From positions 62,001 through 126,000 of the forward strand of contig JAFCMP010000165.1 in NCBI GenBank assembly GCA_017506865.1: a DNA stretch of 64,000 bases, given 5' to 3'. Positions 44,601 to 55,382 of the stretch are shown here, piece after piece. Position 1 is the stretch's first letter. The number at the start of each line of letters is the position of its first letter. The notes under the pieces are model-generated. The model searched no databases and was not told the origin of the DNA. It saw nothing but the letters and a program-made list of their open reading frames with translations. Position numbers and translations under genes: made by a program. The DNA is from Tribonema minus (Eukaryota > Sar > Xanthophyceae > Tribonematales > Tribonemataceae).

Positions 44601-47600
44601 TACCTAGGGCTCTGTCAGTTCTGCTATAGCAGGTGTTGATGTTTCCATTATTAGGGCATGATGACCGTTACATGCTCTCATGGCCGCGATACGCCGGCGG
44701 TTGTGGCAGTTATGGCAGTTCCACATGCCAGTGGACAAACTACATACATCCACAATCTAGCAGCGGCACGATTGAAAGTCACGTTGATGTACTTGTATTT
44801 ATTTCACTTCGCAAGGGGCGCGAAAAGCCCTCTCTTTGGATGTGTACTAGTGAGCAGCAGCTTGCTAGGCTGCTGCCGCAGGCAGCAAATATACATGCAT
44901 ATTATTCAGAGCATATGAAAACATGCATGCGGGCTGCAGCCTAAAACTATTCCACTTGCCGCAGGGCACATAGCCACACATGGTAAAGAGGGGGAAGTCG
45001 CAGGTTGCGGTGTCATGTCTGGCATCTCAGGCAGACTGCCCAAGTCAGGCAAAGGGTTAGAGTTGAGTGCCTATACCTCGCAGTATATCAGGGAGGCCGC
45101 AGCCCATTCCCTTTACATTGTCTGCCACGAAAAAGTCTCCATAACCGGTGCTGAAACATAATTGTAACTAACTACATACGATCTGCCCAAACTCCAATCT
45201 CCACATGTTGCCCAGCTTCTTCACGCCGCCTGTTCAAATGCGTATATCACGTGAATGCACCACAACGATGTACTCAAGTGGTGCTTGACGAGTCACAACT
45301 TCAAATGCAGTGCCAAGCTTCAACTTCAGCAGTGCTCAGAGACTAGTGTTGTAAGCAGATATCAGCTCAGCTGACCGGTTTCGGTGGCCTTGTCTGGACC
45401 GGCTCAGCCTGTCAGTCCTCATGCAAGCCGGTTGGTCGCTTGGTGTGACCGGCTCAGAACACTGTCAGAGACACATCCACTTATTCACAACTTCAAATGC
45501 AGGGTATACCTTCAACTTCAGCAGTGCAAAGCCATCAATTGATTCACATACCTCTCCACGCCATAGCCCAGCTTCTTGACGCTACCAGCCACGTATGGCT
45601 CTTGGCTGTCCCACAACCCGTTGTTGGCGAGAGCAATCACTTCACGCGCCATTGGCGATCCCTGCAGTGGAGCAACAGGGCATTCGCACACGTGTAAAAC
45701 GGGATTTGATTCAGAGTGTACGTGTAGGTGGAAAGATGAGTTGGGGTACGAGATATCTACATACCCTTGCCGCATGTGCTTTCACTGCAGGTTTTTGAGC
45801 TTGCGTACTTGGGTAGCGTGTGCGATGATAACGAATGAGCAATAGAGTGGCAGCGCATGAGGTCCACTATGGGTATGTATGGTTTTGGCGGCGACTTTAA
45901 TCAGATGGATTTGAGCGCTGAGCAGGGCATCAGATAGATCGACAATTGAGCTGAAGTGTGGGGTTAATTATAAGCGCCAACTGTGCGTGAACTCCCGCAC
46001 TTGTTTGAATTGGGAGTTTTTTTCATAATGTCCTTCTGCACTGTCGGTCTGCGCACATGTAGTATGGTGGCATGCCGCCATGTCAACGCACATTTTTGAC
46101 TTCAAATACCACAACATCAATGACGTCTGTGAAATTCTTGCAAAAACACATGTCAACCACACCATATTTAACTATGACTGCTTACGTTAAGTGAACTAGG
46201 TATTCAGACTCGCATGTCTCACCGCGTCTGAACAGCTCACTAACACTATACATGCTCTCAGCTGGGTTATACGGGAGCAACTGTGGGCAAGATCCTGCAA
46301 TGCTCGCTAACAAGCAGCATTGCACGCCATATATTCACATTCTGAAGCGCATGCTGTTGTTCAAGCAGTCGTCGCCGGTCTTCAACATGAACTTGCGGAA
46401 CTTGAAGTCCTCATGTGCGTTTGATCTATTGCTCCCCACCTGTTGGCTACAACTCGGACTGCTGCCATCATTTTCATGGCTGCACTTCAATACGTGCGCC
46501 GTACCCCTGCTCAACACAAAACCTGTGCAAACCTGAGCGTGCACGTATATTGACCAACAGTTATCCCATTAATGAAATGTTATTTTACCTGACTCATGTA
46601 TATTCTTACAATGTTCGCGAGTGATATGTTTATGAATGTGATATGTTCATCTTTTATTGTTCCTTAGTCTCTCGTGCTGGTATTGGTGCAATTTCTCAAT
46701 TCGATGCCACAAAATCGTGCTTCTATGTATTTAAAGTTTTTTTGATGGTATGTACTGTGGTAGTTTTTCGTTGCGCCCCCTCATTAATTTTGATGCACAT
46801 ACTTGAAGTTTGAATATTCACCTTGAAGTCTTCCTCCGCCGCTATGCGCTTGATGTAGTGATCCACATCTGTTGCCAGCAGCTGCAGGCCACTGCTGGGA
46901 CTGCTGCCGCTGTTAGAGCGCACCAGTGGCATCGCCAGGTGCTCGGGAGCTGTGGGCCAGCGCAGCAGCCCTACCTTGGTGCCATCTACATCCTACATGC
47001 AAGAGAGCAGCAAGAGATAAAGCATTATTAGAAATATATATCATATGCTACAATTTTTTTGGAAACAGCTACAATTGTAGTCATTTTTGTATCTAGCTTA
47101 TTGTTAGGTGTAACCGAATAGTGTGTGTGTGTCGTTGTACACTTCCACTGCAAGCACATGTAAACTAGCGACAGGTGCTCGGGAGCTGTGGGCCAGCGTA
47201 ACAGCCCTTCCTTGGTGCCATCCACATCCTACATACAGAAGATCAGGCAAAGAGTAGGTTCAAGTTTCAGTTGTACACTTCAACTTGAAGCACATGTGTA
47301 AAGTAATGCCGGGTGAGGGTAAGGTACGTCAGGTGCACCAAGAATACCTACCTTGGTGCCATCTACACCCTACATGCAAAAGAGCAGCAAGGGATTTTCA
47401 TTAATTTTAAAAAAGAATTAAGTTACAAAAATGACATTTATGGAAACAGCAACGATAATAATCATCTTTGCATCTCATTTTTAGGTGTGACTGTTCAGTG
47501 CGTGTGTCACGTTCAAAACTTCAGTTGTACACTTCAACTTCAAGCACATGTAAACTAGCGACAGGGGCACGGAGCTGTGGGCCAGCGCAGCAGCCCGACA

Positions 47601-50600
47601 TTGGTGCCATCCATGTCCTATAGACAGAAGATCACGCCAAGAGTACCTTCAAGTGTCAGTTCGACACTTCAACTTGACGCACACGCAATACTTGCGCCTG
47701 ATTAGAGAAGGGGTAGGTGGATGCGCGTGAAAAAAACAAAAAAAAACGTGAAGTGCCATCCACATCCTATGGAGAAAACAACGGCATCAGAGCACCTGAA
47801 ACGCTGAATTGAGCTGTGCACCTCAAGTTCAAGCACAGCAACACAGCGCTAAGTTAGGGCAAGGCAGCAGCCCTACCCAGGTGTTGTTCACAGCCGCAAG
47901 CACAAGAGCAGCGTATTACGAGTGCATGGCATGGACTTTCATGATGTGTTCTGAGCTAGAAACTATCAGCGAATGCATGGGCGCCACGCACGGTGCAGCA
48001 TGACAGCAATGGAAATCACACAAGACAATATGCAGCAATAACTAGCCAGGCTGTTTCTGTTTCTGCAGCAGGGCAGAGCGCAGTGCTTAGCCGCCCCTGA
48101 GATGACAAAGAGGGTGCACTGCCTCAGACTCACAGCTTCGTCTTCAACTTTGAAATGGCACTGTTGGTGAACAGATGCACGATTATCACCACGATAGATG
48201 AGATATCGCATACTAAAGCAACAGCGACCGGTTGTGGATTCAGACGCAGTGGTAGACTAATGTGGCATGTCTCTTCAGAAGAAGGAAAAGCAACACAGCG
48301 ACTATCTGCTGCAACAGCATGAAAAGTTTTGAGATTGGGGCATAGCAGCGATGCTACACAGGGTGCACAGTAACCAACTGCTGTAACAGCCTTGCATTGT
48401 GAGAGTGGGCATAGCAGCGATGCTACACAAAGCAGTCAGGATGAGATGTGGTGGCATAGACTACATACATACCATGGCCACGGGGATGAAGAAGGGGTTG
48501 TGCCCCTTCCTGTCTCAACATACGGTTTTTGCCAGCCCTAGCAATCAGGATGGGATTTGGTGGCATGACATACATACATACCGTGGCCATGGGGATAAAG
48601 AAGGGGTTGGTGTGCAGTAACAATCTGCTGCAACAGCCTTGAACATTGTGAGAGTGGGGCATAGCAGCAATGCTACACAAAGCAATCAGGGATGAGGATG
48701 AGATGCGGTGGCATGAGATGCAGTGGCATGACATATGTCTTATACATACATACCGTGGCCATGGGGATGAAGAAGGGGTTGAGCCCCTTCCTGTCAGCGG
48801 GGTCGCAGGGCGCCATGCCCTTAAACTGCAGCAGCTGGAGCAGCGTTGAGAGCCTCCGGGGGGGATTGGCTGCCACCGCCTGCGGCAGTGCACAGCGCAG
48901 GAGCATACATTAGCTGAGATCAAACAGGTACTTGAAGTATAACAGTAGAGTTGGCTGCCACCGCCTGCAGCAGTGCACAGTGCAGGAGCACACACCAGCT
49001 GAGATCGAAGACACATGAGTATTTTGACTACTGTGGATGTGGTGCCACTGTTTGACTCGTGGCCAATGGCGGCAGCAGCGGCGACCACATGCATCGGTGG
49101 AAGGCATTAAATTTGACGACTAACCACACCTTCAAGTTGGCTGCCACTGCCTGGAGCAGCGCACAGCGCAGGAGCACACATCAGCCGAGATAAATCAAAC
49201 ATGTACAGCAGTATGGCGTGCGTGCTTGAGGGTCGGATGCCAAGAGCATTGTATTTACAAATGAGTGATTGATACATTCACAATTGCGAAACAAATGAAG
49301 TCAGGCGATGACCGGACAGATCATCAATTCCTGAGATTTACACCTCTTGTTGTTCTTGTGGATGTCAGGGTACAAACGAACATGGCCTGGATGACAGTAG
49401 CAACAAAAGTAACAGCCGCAGTGCCGCGTCGGTACATGCAAGCACACGTCCGCTACGCTTAGGTGAACCACGCAGCCAAGCAGATGGTCTGCTTCAGCCA
49501 TTACTTACAACCTGCCATAGCGGCAAAGTCAGCAAGAGCGCCACGTGATAAATTTGCACCAGCACATTTCATGACAGCATTGTGGAAAGAGGATCGCAGG
49601 GTTGGAGGCTCATGCAGTTGCATGACCTTTCACTGCATTGCCCACCATTGCTCGACAAGATGGACGTGCTTGACCAGCATGTCGTTTCAATGTACTTCTA
49701 TTTCTTTAGCGCTCACAGGGGTGTACAACTGTTTTTTGTGTCATCCATCACCACAGTGGAAACCAAGTTTGGTTTGTCGAAACTTGTGAAACCCACCTGT
49801 CACATTGTCATGTGTCGGAAGACTGGTCTTTCTCAATGCACAGCACCACAATCCACCACAACCTCGTTGAAACCGTGTTCGTAGATCATGTATCAAAGCT
49901 TGGTTGCTTTTTCAACCGTCGTTTATCACCTTACCCTTCAAAGGAGATAATGTTTTCAAGCCGAATGTATTGTTTCATTTTACCTTCAGGATCATGCTAG
50001 TCCTGGTACAAATAAATACACTTGACACAAAAAAATCGATTTCAGCAAATGGCAAAACTGTGGCATCATCCTACTTGACTCATCAATACCAGCTTGTATC
50101 AGAGACATTAAACGCTAGGTATCTTCGGGAATCAGAAATGGTGTTGGGTCTTGGAGTAGGGTGCGTTTTTGGTGGAGTAGGGTGCGTTTTTGATGGAGTA
50201 GGGGCTAAACCTAATCATAACATATACATCAGGATCAATTCGGTTTTTCAATTTTCATAGATTGGTACACTCATACACCGGCCGCCTTAATTTGCATAGG
50301 GACACCACAGAGCTTGGGTCTAAAAACGTGAATATTCAACAGACTCCAATTACTCTTCAAGTCTAATGCACTGTGGGCATGCAGCATGATACGCACCAGC
50401 CATGACCGAAGCTGACCCTGACACGGATCCCTGAAAAGGAAGCTCTCCATCAAGCACGACGCCAGCCTTATCTTTCAATTGCAGAGCCGCATTGCAGCAG
50501 TCCCATTGGCGCTTCACACATTCAGTGCCATCGCTTGAAACATGATGTCTGCCAGGCCACTGCACAGCATTGTCGAGCATAATCACCTGGCACTGCTTAG

Positions 50601-51051
50601 GCAGTTGGAGACAAATAAGCTGCGCAAGGACAAGGCAATGCCTTCCAAAGTTTCAGCGCCCTGCCATTGGCGAGTACATCAGAGCAGTGCGCTCGCACTT
50701 GCACAGGCCTTCACTGCTGCGACAGACGACAGGATAGTTTCCTTGCAAGTATACAACAAAGATCATGATGTCGGTGTCGCGTCATGCCAACCATGCTGCA
50801 CGGCGGCCCAAATCTTGTATAGGGATGCAAGAGCGCACCTTTTCGTTGAGAAACTCCAAGTAAGGAGACGCATCCACGTCCGAGAGAGTGCTCATCCTAA
50901 GCCGCTGACATGATCGCCTGGCTACTGCTGAGTGCCGCAGCTGCGCCATACTCCTGAAAGCAGCCGCCATCTGGACCAGCAATGCAAAGGCCACGAGCAA
51001 GGGTAGCAGGATACTGCTGTTGCCTGCAGCAGCTCTCCCTCGAGGTCCCAT
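41688..51051 (-). CDS. Conserved plastid-type protein with bipartite leader
   Basis: Eight exons: 51051-50839, 48879-48754, 46992-46822, 45661-45552, 45150-45077, 44037-43877, 43252-43034, 41825-41688; 403 residues, GT-AG, phases consistent. The N-terminus has a hydrophobic segment (ILLPLLVAFALLVQMAAAF) followed by a basic Ser/Arg stretch, a signal-plus-transit layout with Phe at the junction. The body includes GLNPFFIPMAT, GLLRWPTAPEHLAMP, VDHYIKRIAAEEDFK, FPDIYKWLVDAHLAKGDQ, WGHPYAFYAQVLAGM and AQIALDRAAHMMDAVIFGY. These recall, from memory, a conserved family of chloroplast proteins of unknown function in green plants and algae; no enzymatic motif is visible. An upstream in-frame ATG at 51078 would lengthen the leader. 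Exon 4/5 and 3/4 joins rest on phase and composition, so a small missing exon is possible. Six of seven introns carry exon-edge copies. Confidence 0.75.
42830..42857. repeat. Interstitial telomere-like tract, TTAGGG type
   Basis: Three to four TTAGGG units after GGGTTCTAGGG, inside the last intron of the plastid-type gene. Confidence 0.8.
43722..43830 (-). repeat. Copies of exon-6 end plus donor (plastid-type gene, intron 6)
   Basis: The true exon ends ...HPYAFYAQ/GTGCG at 43877. Copies end near 43815 (GCGTTCTACGCCCAG/GTGCATTCA) and 43726 (CACCCGTATGCATTCTCCGC then TCAG/GTGCGTTCA). Both keep a donor. Confidence 0.85.
44138..44170 (-). repeat. Copy of 3' splice site and exon-6 start
   Basis: On the coding strand CTTGTTGAG/CCAGGTATCAAATG at about 44167-44145 repeats the true border TTATTGAG/GCAGGTATCAAATG (exon start 44037). 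The pair also supports GAG, rather than GCAG four bases further on, as the acceptor that keeps phase. Confidence 0.8.
44788..44848 (-). repeat. Inverted copy of the 104-bp repeat found at 56548-56756
   Basis: The plus strand here (CACTTCGCAAGGGGCGCGAA and AGCCCTCTCTTTGGATGTG) is the reverse complement of the core of the 104-bp unit 12 kb to the right, so this is a dispersed element rather than a purely local tandem repeat. Confidence 0.85.
45185..45230 (-). repeat. Copy of exon-4 end plus donor (plastid-type gene, intron 4)
   Basis: The true end AGCGTCAAGAAGCTGGGCTA...GAGAG/GTATGTG (exon end 45552) recurs as GGCGTGAAGAAGCTGGGCAA near 45220, continuing open to a GTATGTAG at about 45182. Confidence 0.7.
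46385..46466 (-). repeat. Degenerate copy of exon-3 end
   Basis: GGCAGCAGTCCGAG ... GAGGACTTCAAG on the coding strand parallels GGCAGCAGTCCCAG ... GAAGACTTCAAG at the true exon end (46822), with an internal loss of about 20 bases. The GT donor is replaced by TT. Confidence 0.7.
47155..47775 (-). repeat. Tandem copies of 3' splice site and exon-3 start (plastid-type gene, intron 2)
   Basis: The true border TGTAG/GATGTAGATGGCACCAAG (46992) recurs near 47228 (TGTAGGATGTGGATGGCACC), 47372 (TGTAGGGTGTAGATGGCACC), 47620 (ATAGGACATGGATGGCACCA) and 47768 (ATAGGATGTGGATGGCACTT). The nearest unit extends through LLRWPTAPEHLS before leaving homology. The units also share CTTCAACTTGAAGCACATG spacers. 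Confidence 0.88.
48468..48612 (-). repeat. Copies of exon-2 end plus donor (plastid-type gene, intron 2)
   Basis: The true end GGGCTCAACCCCTTCTTCAT...GCCACG/GTATGTATG (48754) has copies ending near 48583 (CTTTATCCCCATGGCCACG/GTATGTATG) and 48471 (CTTCATCCCCGTGGCCATG/GTATGTATG). The whole ~140-bp unit, including CACTCTCACAATG-type intron sequence, is tandemly repeated. Confidence 0.88.
48945..49190 (-). repeat. Copies of 3' splice site and exon-2 start (plastid-type gene, intron 1)
   Basis: The true border CACTGCCGCAG/GCGGTGGCAGCC (48879) recurs near 48970 (CACTGCTGCAG/GCGGTGGCAGCC) and 49163 (GCGCTGCTCCAG/GCAGTGGCAGCC). All three would pass as acceptors. The shared upstream part includes CAGCTGAGAT-type sequence on the plus strand. 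Confidence 0.88.
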
Positions 51052-51063
51052 CTGCGAGGTGTG

Positions 51064-52500
51064 CCAATCCCTGTTCATGCCCTAGATGTGAAGTTCCCAA
51101 CTGGGGTTGAACTTTTTAAATTTCAGCTCATCTAAAATGAATGGTAGGAGTTGGAGACTCTGAGAAAAAAGCTGCTGGCGCGACGTGGAACAGATCAGAA
51201 CCTCGCGAGCCCTGTTCATGCCTAGATGTGAAGTTCTCAACTGGGGTTCCAAGGGGTTGGGAAACTTTCAACCAGCGCTTGTCTAGAAAACGTGGTTAAC
51301 CCGGGACTCAAAGCTGCAATGGCGCCACGTGTAAGCAACACCGATGAGAACAGCCAATGCAGAAAGCAGCATGCACACTCATGCATCATGTGGGCACTGG
51401 CTGCGCGCCAGCTGCCGCGGGAATCCAGATCTTACGCCCAATACCCATTCCTGCACCTCAACACGCTATTGGGACAGTGTGCGCGAGACAGCTCTGCCAG
51501 TGTGTGTTTTCGTATCTGAGGCTGCGCTGCTGGCGGTGTCGTTGGCAGTTGCATGCAGTGCAGACACTTTCGGGCCTGGAATAAGGTAGGTGAATTGTTG
51601 TTGACAGCAGAACTCGCCAATCCTGTTCATGCCCTAGAGAGGAAGTTCCCAACTGGGGTTGAACTTTTTAAATCATCGCTTGACTAAAGCGAATGGCTGC
51701 ACGAGCGATGCGTTGCTGCCGTAGGATCCAGATTTTACGCCTCAATACCTAGTGTCACATTGCCGGCACTTTGCATGCCTTGCAACTGTAATGACTTGTA
51801 AGTCATGATGATGTTATACACCATGCTGCACGGCAGCCCAGCTCCTTTATAACGGCACAACAGCGCACCTTTTCCTTGAGAAATGTCAAGTAAGGAGACG
51901 CATCCACGTCTGAGAGAGTGCTCATCCAAAGCTGCTGGCATGATGGCTGGCTGCTGAGTGCCGCAGCAGCGCCGTATTCCTGAAAGCAGCCGCCATCTGG
52001 ATCAGCAATGCAAATGCCCCGAGCAAGGCTAGCAGGATACTGCTGTTGCCTGCAGCAGCTCTCCCTCGAGGTCCCATCTGCTACGAGGTGTGCCAATCCC
52101 TGTTCATGCCCTAGATGTGAAGTTTCCAACTGGGGTTGAACTTTTTAAATCAGCGCTCGTCTTGTAGAATCTGCGTCTCTGAGAACCATGCCCTAGAGAG
52201 AAAGTTCCCAACTGGGGTTGAACTATTCAACTCAGCCTTCGTCTCAGCAGCTGAGACTTTGAAAGCTGGCACCACATCGCCACGTGGAAGCAGCACCGGC
52301 TGCACGCGATGCTGCGGCGGGAATCCATCCTCGCCATACTCCTGGTGTCCCATTGCTGGCACTGTCAATACACACTGTTGAGAGCGACGTTGTGCGAGTG
52401 GCTAGACCATAAGTTCAGCCAGGGTTTTGTAATCTCAGCTGTGCTGCTGGCGATCTTGTTGGCAGCTGCATGCGGTACCGTTAACACTTTTTGCGGCCTG
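51064..52500. repeat. Repeat family upstream of exon 1 (five copies here, one at 58.5 kb)
   Basis: A unit containing GTTCCCAACTGGGGTTGAAC recurs at about 51100, 51236, 51646, 52120, 52202 and 58523. Longer homology (GGGAATCCAGATCTTACGCC and following ~300 bp with GCTGCTGGCGGTGTCGTTGG) links 51211-51590, 52187-52500 and 58508-58810. Two of the copies lie immediately upstream of exon 1 of the plastid-type gene and of its duplicate. Confidence 0.85.
51868..52082 (-). pseudogene. Duplicate of exon 1 (signal/leader exon) of the plastid-type gene
   Basis: From the ATG near 52082 to GAAAAG/GTGCGC at 51868 this is a ~1.03-kb-distant copy of exon 1, with its upstream sequence. It still encodes the hydrophobic leader (ILLALLGAFALLIQMAAAF), but a net loss of 4 bases after CACTCAGCAG shifts the frame, so the conserved MSTLSDVDASPY end is no longer in frame with the leader. 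The donor is intact. Confidence 0.8.
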
Positions 52501-52589
52501 GCAATTGCTGCTGTGGCTGGCAAGGCAAGTTTCAATTGAGCAGCCATGCATGTCTCAATATTTCAACTGGTTTCAACTACAGTACATGA

Positions 52590-55170
52590 GTACACTGGCT
52601 GCAGGTATGTTGATTCAGGCAGTCACCATTATCCACCAAGTTGGCGAAACAGACAGAACAGGAATAGAGGCGCCCTGACTGCACTGCTTAAATTTACTTT
52701 GTTTATATTGCATCAGTTGATGTGACGTTGTAACTCCACCATCATAGGTACCGGACATTAACATCATGTACAAGTCCATGAGTACTGTTTGTTGATTGTC
52801 CTCATGAGTACACAATATATGATGCGTTGAAACCGTACAAGTTGAAGGCACAGACCAAGACTGCCTTCATGAACATCGTGGCAGAGCAACATGCTGCTGT
52901 GTGCAAGTAGTGCTATGCATGCGCACAGCGTGCGCAACGTGGAATGGTGGGCTGAAGCTGTGTGCGTGCAGCTCAGCTCGGACATCAAACAATATTAATG
53001 GCACCAATGCATGGTGCACCGACAGCGGGCGTCTACAGCGTCTTGTGGCATGCACTTGCGTAACAGAATACGAGGGCACAAAGTGAGGGTGATCGTCAAC
53101 AAACTGCAGCAAAGTATGGATGGACTCTCAGCGAGATTGATGCAAGGTACATGCCATTTGGCGATATCATTCAGAGTGAGTGTGCGCATTGAGACACTTC
53201 AGGTTTCCACAAGACACATATAAATTCTGGTGGCAAGCTGGCGAACCCCATATTGTCATCCATCATGGTCAAAATCTTCCCTTTCGTCAGCTACGAAGCC
53301 CGTTCAATTGAATCTCAGCTCCACCGACATGCAAGCAGCAGAAAAGCAACATGCATCAGAAAGCGGCTGCTGCCGAGGCAGACAGAGTATCTCGAGGGCA
53401 CAAGCATCAGCAACGCATGAATATGAATGTACATGAGGCCAAGACGTCCGTGTTGGCTACTTGAATGTGTGGAGGCAGGCTGCACAAGCACTTGCGGTGC
53501 TTTTTCAGGCGGTAGGAGATGTGCTGCTGCAAGTTTGACTGGCTGCACTGCGTTGCCCGACCGTGAGCACACCGCTACAGCGTGCAAGCGGCAGCATGAC
53601 AGTTGGCGCAACCAGCGTTTTGAGGGTGCACGTGCAAGGCGCCTCACCTGGAGCTGCAGCGAGTGGCACCGCATCGATGCAGGTTCCAAGCATGCTCCGT
53701 AGGCTCACGCCGTTCGCCCATCGCTCTGCTGGCGTGTTAGTGTCCTAGGGGCGCTTTGCTTGGGGCACAAGTGCCGCTTCGGTGCGGCAGCAGCGCAGTT
53801 CTAACCCTAACCCTGTACGGAAGGACAGGATGGAGAACATCTGTAAAGCATGCGCAGTGTGCCGCAGGGCTGCAGCGGCAGCCTGCACTGCAAGTTGTGC
53901 TTATTGCGATTGCGACCCCACGCCTTGCTAGTCAGGCGAATACATGCTGATTTGGGGGGGCACATGCGCTGCTCCCTCTGCTCCCTGACAGCAGGTCCCC
54001 TGTCCTCTCCCCTCACTTTAACATGCACCCGTGTAGGCATGAACCATTTTTGTCAGCGGTTGCGAGAGGTGTTGCATCGCATGTGCCAGCGTGTCCTTGA
54101 TCAAGTGCATGCTGGCCCAGGGACGCAATTCTCCTACCGCCTCTCACTGATCTGCCACAGGTTCACCAGTGCAGTGTGGTCACCGCACTGACGTCAAAAG
54201 GAATTGCTCACCTACGCGTAGCACCTGGTGTTGAAGTTATCTGTTGAAGTTAGCTGTTGAAGTAGCTGTTGAAGTAGCTACCATCATCTGTGCCCCCCCC
54301 ACATTTCCGCCAGGGCCTTGTACTTGCCCCCCATGCGCGCCAACACCTCAGTCCACAGCGCCGCCGGCTGGGATTCATCGGTGTACTGGTTGAGCACTGT
54401 CCCCATATCACATGCTGCCGCGGACCACGCCCCCAGCTTCACCTTCCGCGCCAGCTGGCCGGGGCCCCACCGCAGAAGCGCACAAAGAACTGCGTGCCGG
54501 GGGGGGGGGGGGGTGGGGGGGGGGGGGGTATGAAGGTATTGAGGTCGTGAGCGCGCGAAAGTGGAAGCTGGCTGGAGCATTGCGCAGTGGCAGCGATGCA
54601 TCAGCTTAAAAGTTGTGCTGCAGGGCATGTAGGTATTTGTTGTTCACAAACATTCTGGGACGATGTGGACCCTCATCATCAAGAGGCCTAAAGCACATGC
54701 CAGCGCGTAACACATGCAAAAGCTGCAATGATTGCCCAGATATCTGGACGTGCGAGCTGCGCACGTGCTGCTAGACAAGCGGCGCTGTACAAGGAGCGGG
54801 CTTCGCATGGGTTTATAGCTCGATCACATGAGCACACAACGCTAATCATACAAAAGAAATAAGTTACAAACGACATGATCGTCTGGCTATAAATGCAGCT
54901 CGGTCATATATATTGCTGTAAAGTTTGTGACGTGCGAATAAAGTGTGCATGGCATGCATAGAGGAATGCAGGGACGTTGGCTTGCACACTCAGTGTGTGC
55001 AAGTGCAGCTAAATGTAACAATACAGCATTCAGTGCATGCAGCCGCTGGACAACCAATACGCGATCGCACTGTGAGTGCAGATCACTCAAAGAGCCACTG
55101 CGTGGTTGAAATTGACGGAATGGGCACTTGTGCAGGGAATCCATGTTGCGGGCTAGCAAGGCAGCTGTTG
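52590..55170. repeat. Segmental duplication, copy A
   Basis: Matches 59215-63990 (copy B) in the same order and orientation: TATGTTGATTCAGGCAGTC at 52606 and 59228, GGCAGAGCAAC near 52879 and 61998, GTGAGGGTGATCGTCAACAA at 53082 and 62217, the UPF0301 exon at 54.3-54.5 and 62.9-63.2 kb, and GAGCCACTGCGTGGTTGAA at 55091 and 63909. Divergence is moderate with many small indels. Copy A has ~350 bp more than copy B between 53190 and 53800 and lacks the retroelement. Confidence 0.85.
54284..54489 (-). pseudogene. UPF0301/AlgH (DUF179) last exon, frameshifted copy A
   Basis: After an acceptor CACGCAG (54490-54491) the exon begins FFVRFCG as in copy B, but one C/G is missing at about 54470, so the remainder (WGPGQLARKVKLGAW to LWTEVLARMGGKYKALAE) is in another frame. 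The tail is also shortened (WGGHR then stop). An interrupted G run (54499-54528) sits in the polypyrimidine position of the acceptor on the coding strand. Likely non-functional unless the base loss is a sequencing error. Confidence 0.75.
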
Positions 55171-55336
55171 GCAAACAGAAGGGCACGGTGACAAAGTCAA
55201 ATCACAATGAAGCCCAAAATGTCAAGCCTAACCCGGTGCTGATACAAACAGCACCGTCGAACGACAAACAGGGTCGGGAGCCATTTATGGGCGAATTTTT
55301 GGTGTACTGGGGCAGCTCTCGACAAATTGAACTTTA

Positions 55337-55382
55337 GGGCTAGGGTTGCGCGCGCGCGCGCGAAGCGCGCAACCCTAGCCCC
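55337..55382. repeat. Long GC-capped inverted repeat (hairpin) with telomere-like arms
   Basis: GGGCTAGGGTTGCGCGC reads outward to an alternating CG run and is matched by GCGCGCAACCCTAGCCC on the other side, with GAA near the centre. The stem is perfect over about 18 bp. The alternating CG core is a sequence able to form left-handed DNA. Confidence 0.9.
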
